A stretch of 64,000 nt of DNA, taken from Pelodera strongyloides. Taxonomy: Eukaryota; Nematoda; Chromadorea; Rhabditida; Rhabditidae. Under the pieces are notes generated by a model, which searched no databases, was not told where the DNA came from, and worked only from the letters and a program-made list of their open reading frames with translations. Numbering within the stretch: position 1 is the stretch's first letter; each line of letters begins with the position of its first letter. Positions 57,301 through 64,000 of the stretch are shown here, piece by piece. The position numbers and the translations under genes were made by a program. The stretch spans positions 62,001 to 126,000 of the forward strand of contig JAANDG010000419.1 of assembly GCA_036852015.1 (NCBI GenBank), read 5' to 3'.

Positions 57301-60300
57301 TCCAATAAGCGTGGTGACATCGGTTCGGAATCCCTCAGGAAGCAAGAAAATACCATCCTCTTCCAGGTTCTTGTAAGACAACTAAAACAAGAATTGCACT
57401 ACGTGGATACATTCATAAAAAAAGTAGGTCTCGACCCAAGGCCATTCCGTCGGTCCACTGTCTCAAACTCTGAAATACAGGTCGAGAATGGAATTTTCAA
57501 CTGCTTAATCTAATAAAAATACCAAAGGGCATTCCGTTGTAATAAAAACGCCGGCTAGCCGGCACTCACTCTTCGTAAAATAATGCAAAATACAAAAGTG
57601 AAAAGTTGAAACACATGCCCCGCCCACACTGAGGCAGCACTCGTACCTTTTACAAAAAAAAAGAAACTTACCTCATAATAGAGATCATACAACGGTCTCC
57701 AATCCAGCACAAGGTCTGAAGCAGACAGCAGTTCGCGCTTCCTAAAACAAGATCTCATAAGAAACTAGTATTTTTCCTACTACAAATTTTCAATAAAAGA
57801 AACAACAGTTCTTCAATCATCATTTTTCTTCAACCCCATACGAAAAAAAGAACTTCAACATCTGCTGAGCAGAAATTTTATGTTGAGCATAAATTCAATG
57901 GGTTTGTTCAATGAAAACGAAAACATAAATCACCCCCCACTGAAACATGGTTATTTTGTATCGAGTAGTTTTAGTATGAAAAAGGTGGTTCGCGGAAATA
58001 CGGGGACACGATTGCACTGTATTAAATAGTAAGGTTCCAGTGAACGTTTCAAAACCCACGTGATATACCCGCTTTAACAAATAAAGAACTCACGCAAGGA
58101 GAATCGACAGAATGTGGCAGCAGATCTTCACGTCGCGGAAGAGTTGGTCCTTGTTGACCATTTGGTACAGGAGATGAATGAGTTGCACTTGGTCCTCCTT
58201 CGTCATACGTCTTTGGTAAAGATTCACGTATCTACAAATTATGAGATACACACCGAGAAAGCGAAATACTGGCCAGTTTTTGAAACATGGACATCAGCAT
58301 ATGCAAATGAACTAATGAACGTAAATAGAATAAAAAATCGAGCTAATTAGCATAAATACGTAAGAATTCAGTTGTCCACTATGTGTTTCAAAAACCGGCC
58401 AGTATTTCGCTTTAAAGTGAAATAACGGCGGTTTTTGAAACGTAGAACAGTGAACGAACGCAGTATTGCGTGCTAAGTGGGGTCGAACTGTAGATTCTGA
58501 TCTTACTCATTTGCATATAATATATGATATTGTATCTACGCACATGCGTCACACTAGATAGAGGCGCCGTAATAACACTGACTAAACAACATTCGACTAG
58601 TGTCTTTCTGATATCTAGTTCAGCAACACAGTATTACCATCCCACATGCTACCACACAGAATAATTTCAGAATAATGAAACTGTCAAAAAATACTTACTT
58701 CTCCAGCTCGCATAGCCAATGTACGAGTCCCATGCGGATATCCTTCAAAAGCACTGCATGTGCTAGGCCAGCTTTGATGTTCCTACAATAGAAAGGATAA
58801 GATCCGCCCAGAAACTTAAACCCGCCCAGAGACTTAAACTCTGGGCTGTACTAATTGCGAATTGCGAGCATATTACGATATTACCAATTACCTTTGCTCG
58901 AACTTCTCAACTAAATGTGTACGCAATAAAAATACAACACTACTAAACTAATTGTAAGAAGCGGTAGAGCCAGCCTGTTTCGGAACAGTGGTCAATTTAA
59001 GATTTTTCTATTCATATCCATCGACTTATTGTACAGTTTTCCATAAATTTTTTTCCCCTGGTATGATAAGCGAGTTTTGCTTTCTTATGGTCTTGTTTAG
59101 TATTTTATCCAAACATATTTTAAGTTGCATTGCTGCATAATTATTCAGCATTTTGAAATGAAATGTTTATAAATTCTACCTGAAGTACTCATCAGCCTCC
59201 TTTTCCAGCTCTGCACTATATGGCAATAGACGAAGTTGCCATGTTTCTTTCTGGAACACGGATCCCTCTGGGGACACCTCGTCGCCTAAAGTATATTTGA
59301 ATATACAAAAAGTACTAATAAACCTAACTTTTTTTGGATTTATTTGACTGTTTTTAATAAATATTTATATATTTATACAAAGAGTACTATATATTTATAC
59401 AAAGAGTATAAATAAAACGGATCCATACCAATATCAAAATAGTCAATATAAGGAGGATCGCAGTTCTCGCAAGTAGAGCGGGGCCCCGTTCACTATTTAT
59501 TAGCCGCAACAGAATTTTTCTATATTTGTCCCTTAGAAGATTTTTTGCACATATATTGTTCTTGTTCTTTCTAATCCTTTTCAACTGTCTCCTAAGGAAG
59601 TTTTCTTTGTGCATTAAGCAGTGTCATCCCTTCAAGAGTCAATGCGCCAAATACGTACCGTAAAACATATGTTTATATGTTTAACACACTATGAAAACTG
59701 AGAAAGAAGAGAAACTGAGCAGGTGCAGGGTATAATTTCCGTGCGTAATTTCCGAGATGGTCGCTTAGTTGAGAGTCGAACCGTAAAATACCACTGATAC
59801 TTTTCACCCAAATCTATATATTTGCATTTGCCTCCGGAGATGGTTGATGCGTAATTTTACGCATGGATTTATAGCCTGGTGAGAAATGGAACAAAAGACC
59901 AACAAACAAATGGTTTAGGGCAAACGGTACGCAAACTGAGATCGGAGATCGGATTAGGCCGGTAAAATTTGTCGGGGGAACTGAAATTAGAAAGTTACCG
60001 TTCTGTTTCACAGTTTCACTCAAATATGCAAAAGCACGTGGAAAAATCAGAATACATCTGTTAGCATCTACTACGTCTACAGTAGAGAACATAGATATAA
60101 ACTGAAATTTAAAATAAACGTGAGGTTTTTGAGGGCCCAGCCCTGGAAATGTAAGGACCTTGGACCTGTACTCTCCTTTTTCTTTCTTTCTTACTGTTTG
60201 TTAGTTTGTTTTAATGACTATTATTATGATTGTTTGTATAATAAAAAATACTATGCACACCCTCATCATAGTTGAGAAGATCGCATATGTCGCAGCCAAA

Positions 60301-62592
60301 CTGACAATGATCGTCGTTTACCAGCATAGATAACAAATGGTTTTCCAGCACATCATTATTATTCTTTTTCCTAATTCTCGACCGTTGATTACAGTAATTT
60401 GAGCGTAAAATTTGACGCTCTCTCTTAAATGGCTCCATCCCTTCAACAGTCAGTCACTGCTCTAAATAAGCACTATAAAGCAAGTGAACGACCGGTTAAA
60501 ACGTTAAACTAAAGCATTGGCATATGCAGAGAAAATGAATAAAGAAGGATGACTGCCACAGGGCGCAAATTCTAAAAATCGTATTAGGCTGTGAAATTTG
60601 AGCGTGAACTATCTAAACGTTACACTTAGTATACATATTTCTTCTGAGCTTCAAAATTGGTCGGCTTTGTGGAAGGAATCACGTCGTCGAGGTCAAGTAG
60701 AATTTATCAAATAGACTATATAATTAAAAAACGAATTTAAATATTATGGTTCGGTTCGATAATTTTACACTGCCGATCCACGTCAGAGAATGAAACCCGT
60801 TAGTAAACACAAGAGGAAAAACGCCATAGCCATATGAAAATGAAAAAGTCGACTGTTCAAACAAGCTCACTTGATGGAAATAGAATGGCAGAATGAAATA
60901 ATCATGCCACAGACAGAAATATGAAAAGTGGTGAATTTCTAATTTCTGTCTACCTTATCACAACCTTAACCTGTGGAACTTAAGGGTCAAGTCATGGACG
61001 AGAATGAATATTAAACTAAAATTTAAAGTTATGCAGTTACATGGAAAAGTGCGTAGTTCCAGTAGTGCGTCGGAATTGAAAACTTGAAATGATGACAAAA
61101 ATGGATGGTTCCAGTTACAAAAATTGCGAAATATTTGTCACTGTTTGCTATCAGTTATCAGAAATGCATGAATCGGTCTTTACAATAATTTCGGGAGATA
61201 GGGTTACAGGTAAGGAAAGGGGAATTCGATTAGGGGAACAAACGGTGATAATTATGAATAAGTATCAAAACTTAGGAAACAGGCAAACCCATAAAATAAA
61301 ATTAATAAGGGTTACACTAAACTCAGAGGACACATATTCGGAAGAAAAACTATATTGCATTGCGCAAGCATATTGCGAATGTAATAAACAGCAACAGTAT
61401 GCTTTCTGCGGGTGCGGTCTATCTTATCTCACTGAAGATTGTTTTTTAATTCTTATTTAACCCCCTATAATTGACCTAAAAGCTGAGTGAAAAATGTTTT
61501 CATAAATTGTTGTGCACCTGTTTGTACTAGGATATTCAACAGTGAGTCGTTCGGGTTGCCCTTTCTGAAAGGAAAAACACGAGCAAAATTATCGTTCGGG
61601 ATGGACATTTCCAAAAGGTTCTAATGCTTGGAGAAAGTAAAAAATACAGTATGAATTTGCATGTTAAACATGCGTCCCGCACGATAAATTTGCACGTTTT
61701 TTTCTTTCAGAAAGCGCAACCCGAAAGCGCCCCTATTGTTTAAATTTATTCGAAAAATATATATCCCGGAGACCGGACAAACAGTAACAGGAAACTTTTG
61801 TGCTTTACAAGCAATTGAAACGGTGATGCTTTTTCCTTGATCAAGGCCCTAGCATTACTATGTTTATAATGTCCTCTCTGGTCGTCCTATTGTCCTATAT
61901 TTGCATATAATATTGCGAGGCGGTACCAGACAAATATCAGAAACAAACCGAATTTCGGGAACCACCTCGGGACACCGGAGTTACCGGCGCAGCTTATACC
62001 TTCGCTAAAAATAAAAGCAAATCAAAAAGTTACACCATACCGTCCATTTCGGTGAGTTCCTCCTGTCTGTCCTCCTCTTCAGCTTCACCACCTTCCGGCT
62101 CCATCTCAACGTCGTACTCACTCTCGGCCTCACTTACATCCGAAGAAGATATATCATCGGAATCACTCTACAAATTTAAATTTTAAAGGGTGTCGGTGTG
62201 CGCGCGTGCGCGGTTTGTGAAATATGCACAGTGTACTGCCTGCACCTGCACATCTGAGCTACAAATGTAGTATTCTACCCTGTTCTTCCGGTCTAGACGG
62301 GCATAAATTTACATATTATTAATGCGAACGCAATCACAAAGACTACGTTCAGTTTCGTGCCATACCGCTTTAGTTTACATGGATGGATTGATGGATAATA
62401 TCACAGACGGATAATATCACATACCACTTTAATGGATAATATCACAAATCAAACTAGCTAAAATCTAAATCCAATAATGAGTATCTAAAGCCTTACCATC
62501 AGTAAATAATCGATAGTCCAAGACGGTTCAGATGTATCGCAAGGAGACTGGACCTGAACACATGCTCGTATACATTCCACATTAAGCATCAT
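33334..62592 (-). CDS. psme-4: Proteasome activator PA200 / PSME4 (Blm10 family)
   Basis: Fifty-seven in-phase minus-strand exons encode about 1912 aa (human PSME4: 1843). Exons: 62592-62497, 62167-62041, 59285-59180, 58782-58699, 58231-58094, 57741-57672, 57381-57250, 56985-56880, 56423-56330, 56055-55992, 55640-55531, 55159-55058, 54757-54691, 54277-54105, 53778-53693, 53335-53214, 52550-52408, 51989-51890, 51609-51535, 51046-50948, 50603-50534, 50134-50070, 49886-49836, 49659-49612, 49434-49318, 48955-48810, 48509-48433, 48170-48093, 47775-47615, 47300-47178, 47117-47070, 46759-46664, 46370-46242, 45760-45702, 45144-45012, 44410-44315, 43886-43831, 43640-43536, 43188-43059, 42899-42820, 42571-42476, 42089-41975, 41549-41493, 41192-41050, 40600-40531, 40351-40191, 39141-39010, 38715-38601, 38345-38226, 37239-37112, 36791-36686, 36268-36171, 35466-35415, 35175-35101, 34780-34607, 33879-33827, 33415-33334. 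PA200 is a HEAT-repeat ring that caps the 20S proteasome. Recognisable blocks run in family order: [59 protein letters not shown], and the end [12 protein letters not shown]. The final Tyr-Tyr-Val resembles the C-terminal YYA anchor. The N-terminus carries an acidic extension. Boundaries at 41549, 43059 and 62592 were chosen by phase. Confidence 0.94.
33594..33692. repeat. Dispersed repeat, copy also at 41.29 kb
   Basis: AGCTAGACCTCCTGAATGTG, then TCTAGCCTGCGAGTGCTTAT, is shared with 41288-41383 (same order and orientation, few differences). Both lie in PA200 introns. Confidence 0.75.
33904..34087 (+). repeat. MITE family 1 copy
   Basis: Ends TTAAAGCGAAATAAAGGCCGG and CTGGCCGGCATTTGGCTTTAA; in the intron between PA200 exons 33827-33879 and 34607-34780. 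Confidence 0.85.
35240..35290. repeat. CT-rich microsatellite
   Basis: A run of CTCTCTCT with CCCTC interruptions in a PA200 intron. Confidence 0.7.
35953..36135 (+). repeat. MITE family 1 copy
   Basis: Ends TTAAAGCGAAATACCAGCCGG and CCGGCCGGTCGTTAGCTTTAA; its right end is 36 bp from PA200 exon 36171-36268. Confidence 0.85.
36285..36418. repeat. (TAA)n microsatellite beside a PA200 splice acceptor
   Basis: More than thirty AAT/TAA units with a few AGC and CAA interruptions. It begins 17 bp outside the 5' boundary (minus strand) of PA200 exon 36171-36268, so the transcript carries a UUA tract just before the acceptor. Long poly-Asn and poly-Leu/Ile open frames here are artefacts of the repeat. 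Confidence 0.95.
39278..39311 (+). other. Hammerhead-ribozyme-like motif
   Basis: The elements appear in hammerhead order. TGTC (39278-39281) can pair with GACA (39308-39311) as stem I. CTGAAGA follows at 39282-39288, then a GCC-GAAA-GGC hairpin, then GAAAC (39300-39304), and ACGT-T at the expected minimal stem III and cleavage position. One extra T precedes stem II. Such minimal hammerheads are known from retroelements. It is in a PA200 intron, opposite strand; activity is unproven. Confidence 0.4.
39458..39619. repeat. Foldback MITE, 'TTAAAGC.GTATTGTACC' family
   Basis: Left TTGAAGCCGTATTGTACCAA, right TGGTACAATACGGCTTTAA-like end GGTACAATACGGCTTTAA, with internal inverted ATTTGCATACGATACG / CGTATCATATGCAAATT. 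Confidence 0.8.
39797..40023. repeat. Foldback element, 'CGAGTTGGG' family
   Basis: The arm GGGCGCATTCGAGTTGGGCA then ATGCATAAATTTCGCGAAATA is repeated inverted at the right end. Related to 14301-14570 at the tips only. In the PA200 intron between exons 39010-39141 and 40191-40351. Confidence 0.85.
40832..40985. repeat. Foldback MITE, 'TTAAAGCAGTATTGTACC' family
   Basis: Near-perfect palindrome: TTAAAGCAGTATTGTACCTA...CCAAACTGGGTACAATACTGCTTTAA ends, arms with GGAAATTTGCATATGA and GCATAGGATACG. Two arms of about 70 bp; the best-preserved copy of the family. Confidence 0.88.
41288..41383. repeat. Dispersed repeat, copy also at 33.59 kb
   Basis: Shares AGCTAGACCTCCTGAATGTG and GTTTATCTCTCTAT.CTGT with 33594-33692; both end in GGAATAAA.AGTTA.TATA. 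Confidence 0.75.
41811..41884 (-). pseudogene. tRNA-like sequence (tRNA-derived SINE or pseudogene)
   Basis: On the minus strand GTAGCGTAGTGGTTAACGC forms a perfect D-arm containing the A-box. GGTTCGATTCC is a perfect B-box. The anticodon loop CCGGCAA would read GGC (Ala), but position 33 is C instead of the required T, and the acceptor and T-stem mispair. It shares the GCGTAGTGGTTAAC core with the 25.1 kb sequence, suggesting a common SINE source. Confidence 0.6.
44150..44322. repeat. Dispersed element, 'CCTCCGGAGATGGTTGA' family
   Basis: GGGTATAATTTC.(A/G)TGCGTAA through CAGTGATACGTTTCACTCAAAT and CCTCCGGAGATGGTTGACGC to a TTTTACGCA end. The same order occurs at 59728-59878. Confidence 0.7.
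44818..44990 (+). repeat. MITE family 1 copy
   Basis: Ends TTAGAGCGAAATACCGGCCC and CCGGCCGGTATTTCGCTTTAA; its right end lies 21 bp before PA200 exon 45012-45144. Confidence 0.85.
45160..45222. repeat. (AC)n microsatellite
   Basis: ACACACAC with CGCACAC and AGACACAC interruptions in a PA200 intron. Confidence 0.85.
45415..45552 (+). repeat. MITE family 1, interior fragment
   Basis: GGCGCATCGTGGACAACTGAATTC onward matches the family 1 interior (ACTCGATTTTCTATTCTAAT, TGCTGCTTAATAATGCT), but both terminal repeats are lost. Confidence 0.7.
46045..46182. repeat. Inverted-repeat element with 'GCCGTATTCACCAACA' ends
   Basis: GAAGCCGTATTCACCAACAT is inverted as TGTTGGTGAATACGGCCTC, with AGGGAGCCTTCCCTAGGCTC / GGCCAGGGAGGGCTACC inside. 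It resembles the GGCCATATTCACC family at the tips only. Confidence 0.75.
52982..53153 (-). repeat. MITE family 1 copy
   Basis: TTAAAGCGAAATACCGGCAGG and CCGGCCGGTATTTCGCTTTAA ends. The interior is in reverse orientation compared with most copies (ATGCAAATGAGCATAATTTA). PA200 intron. Confidence 0.85.
56450..56557. repeat. MITE-like element, 'GGCCATATTCACC' family
   Basis: GAGGCCATATTCACCACTCA to GAATGGTGAGTATGGTCTC, with CCCCGTCTTTTTCTCTGCG and TCTCACATTAGAATGC inside. It starts 26 bp from PA200 exon 56330-56423. Confidence 0.8.
58256..58415 (-). repeat. MITE family 1 copy
   Basis: GAAAGCGAAATACTGGCCAG and CCGGCCAGTATTTCGCTTTAA ends; the left lies 25 bp from PA200 exon 58094-58231. A second partial terminus (AAAGTGAAATAACGGCGGTT) follows immediately at 58415-58445. 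Confidence 0.8.
59728..59878. repeat. Dispersed element, 'CCTCCGGAGATGGTTGA' family
   Basis: GGGTATAATTTCCGTGCGTAA to CCTCCGGAGATGGTTGATGC and TTTTACGCATGGATTTATAG; the counterpart of 44150-44322. Confidence 0.7.
61089..61460 (+). CDS. Hypothetical open frame, possible intronic gene
   Basis: An uninterrupted 123-codon frame beginning [13 protein letters not shown] and ending with a cysteine-rich stretch ([20 protein letters not shown]). It lies antisense inside the largest PA200 intron. No signal peptide, membrane helix or family motif was recognised. Its length is above the local background of chance frames, and Cys spacing C-x-C...C-x-C is suggestive. However, no splice sites, Kozak-like start or polyadenylation signal single it out. 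It could be a relic of a mobile element or pure chance. Confidence 0.22.
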   Translation: MMTKMDGSSYKNCEIFVTVCYQLSEMHESVFTIISGDRVTGKERGIRLGEQTVIIMNKYQNLGNRQTHKIKLIRVTLNSEDTYSEEKLYCIAQAYCECNKQQQYAFCGCGLSYLTEDCFLILI

Positions 62593-64000
62593 AAAACAAG
62601 ACAATCATCGGTTCATGATCGGTTAAGAAATTATACATATCGCTTCTAGTATTAAATAAGTAAAATACAAAGACAGCGCCGAACAAAAGGATGCAAACGA
62701 ATATTTTCGAAAGGTCCATGTAGCTTCGCTGGGCAATATATAAAGTGCAAAACTAACCACGTTCGTCAAGCAACTAAATTTATACATGTAAACTTATACT
62801 ATGATTAGTAGTTTAGCGCAATTTTTGAAAGCAAAACTGTAAGAAGGCAAACTGACAGCTAGAACTTAAAATGGTATTTTATGCGGAATCAGGCCCCAGA
62901 TTTCACATTCATGTGTCTGAGTTCCAAGTGAACCTTCCAATGCATCAAATGAAACTTATTTATAGAGACATGAATAACATTATAACACCAAAAAGTATTT
63001 CATTATTCATTGTCGGTTCAAAAATCATCACAAAAAAAAATTTTCACAGTTGGTAGGCAGTGGAAATGGAAAGGGCGGGGCGATATCCCACGCGTTCATT
63101 GCGATTTAGGAAATCCACAATTTTGTACAAAGTTATCGCTTGTGTACGGTACATTGTCTGCATTATGTTGTGCACTAGGCACATTTTTCCGCATTTTTTT
63201 TCCATCAGCCAATTATTGTTGTTTTATTTAAAGACCACTTGTTCTCACATTTTTATTGAAAATGCCATGTGAAAAGGTATCATGTTGCCCTGCCCATGTT
63301 TGCGAATCGCACTTGCGAAAATGACAAATGCCTGTCCATGTTCAGGCCATTTTACATGAATGTCAAATGCCTACCGTAACCCATGCGAATGACGCGTTTG
63401 ACATAGTCCCGCAACGAAAGTGTATCAGATCCGTACTAGATGCGTACTATTTGAAATAGATCAGTACTATTTTGAAATAGATCCATACTAGATGCAAAGT
63501 CGCTGCGGGACCTTGTCAATGACATTGACTCGAACATGGACAGGCCTTTGTCATTTTCACAAGTGCGATTCGCAAACATGGGCAGGGCATTTCAATTCCA
63601 AATCACACACTCAAAGACGACCTACATAACTTCAACGAAACTCAAGAGATGCGTGCCGCAACAGTTTAAGGGTGTTTCTCGCAAAATAATTTAATGCGCG
63701 CGGAACACGTTTTTCACCGACTTGGTTCGCCGTTTTGGTACGGGAAACACCCCAAACTATTGCGGGAAACAACCCCAGCCCAAAAAGTTGTTGAAAAGGT
63801 GCCGAAACGGTGCGGGAAAAGTAGCAGCTTCAAAAAGAAAGCAGAGCGTTCGATTCGAACACACTTATGGTTAGGTACTTTCCCTAAAAATCGCCTTAGA
63901 CCACTCGACTCGCAACGCATATAAGGGCGGTACAACACCAATACAACAACTGCAGTTACGGCGGATTATTTGATTGCTTTTAAACGTTGTCGAAAAGTTG
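62593..64000. other. Region upstream of PA200, no gene seen
   Basis: Should contain the PA200 promoter and 5' end. No start-proximal motif could be identified with confidence. The outer part is occupied by the 63283-63592 inverted repeat and a repetitive GCGGGAAA(C/A)-rich stretch (63670-63830). Confidence 0.4.
63283..63592. repeat. Inverted-repeat element with nested tandem core
   Basis: The arm TGCCCTGCCCATGTTTGCGA, then ATCGCACTTGCGAAAATGAC and TGCCTGTCCATGTTC, is repeated inverted at the right (GAACATGGACAGGC...TCGCAAACATGGGCAGGGCA). The interior has an inner GTCCCGCA(A/G)CGA pair and direct repeats of GAT(C)CGTACTA.ATGCGTACTA / TTTGAAATAGATC. Confidence 0.88.

Larger units (their letters stand above)
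59286..62040. other. Largest PA200 intron (~2.75 kb)
   Basis: Separates the acidic N-terminal exons from the first conserved exon. It holds the CCTCCGGAGATGGTTGA-family element (59728-59878), two weakly similar A-rich stretches that follow GAAGGGATG on the minus strand, and one 123-codon open frame on the plus strand at 61089-61460. No intronic gene is well supported. Confidence 0.5.

Noticed and set aside
59387..60438. Two minus-strand frames (59387-59614 and 60211-60438) after a GAAGGGATG sequence
   Set aside because: Lys/Arg/Asn-rich, AT-driven composition. They resemble each other at DNA level around GAATTAGGAAAAAG and look like a decayed repeat, not paralogous genes.
63855..63925. tRNA-Leu/Ser-like sequence on the minus strand (GAGTGGTCTAAGGCG ... 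TGTTCGAATCG)
   Set aside because: The A-box and B-box are approximate and neither the acceptor nor the anticodon stem pairs. At most it is a very decayed tRNA relic.

Overview
The window is eukaryotic nuclear DNA and most probably nematode. The genes are split into many short exons (about 50-170 bp) joined by GT/AG introns ending in T-rich ..TTTCAG. Two starts sit 0-3 bases after a 3' splice-acceptor sequence with no convincing upstream exon, as expected for spliced-leader trans-splicing. A short run of the nematode telomere unit (TTAGGC, here as GCCTAA) lies at about 25.8 kb. The DNA between exons is AT-rich and crowded with short TTAA-bounded inverted-repeat elements. Exon joins below were worked out by eye from splice sites, reading phase and remembered protein families, so single boundaries may be off by a few bases.

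Layout. (1) 0.6-0.75 kb, minus: first exon of a possible small secreted peptide. (2) 2.35-17.6 kb, plus: an 18-exon gene for a protein of about 653 aa with a C2H2 zinc finger, a Cys/His-rich domain resembling the CaRF/transposase-type DNA-binding region, an AT-hook and an acidic C-terminus. Its 4-kb intron holds a small antisense gene for a cysteine-rich single-pass membrane protein (6.1-7.4 kb). (3) 18.7-22.9 kb, plus: mitochondrial ribosomal protein uS11m (mrps-11), 7 exons. Its first intron carries nine tandem tRNA-Pro(AGG) genes. (4) 24.5-28.15 kb, plus: a secreted protein with three TIL protease-inhibitor domains, each encoded by two exons with the same phases. (5) 29.3-31.4 kb, minus: a tentative 94-aa single-pass membrane protein. 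(6) 33.3-62.6 kb, minus: a 57-exon gene for the proteasome activator PA200/PSME4, about 1912 aa, complete from an acidic N-terminal extension to the C-terminal Tyr-Tyr-Val. It fills almost half of the window.

The repeat landscape is the other main content. About fourteen copies of one ~180-bp MITE (ends TTAAAGCGAAATACCGGCCG...) occur, mostly in introns. Several other foldback families, two tRNA-like SINE-type sequences, a 430-bp tandem duplication, GC-rich hairpin islands, microsatellites and one hammerhead-like motif are also present. No operon-style functional link between the genes is evident. They look like ordinary housekeeping genes (proteasome, mitoribosome, tRNA) and secreted or membrane accessory genes placed side by side. 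I saw no convincing new multi-gene system. The most unusual structure is the tRNA-Pro array inside the mrps-11 intron.
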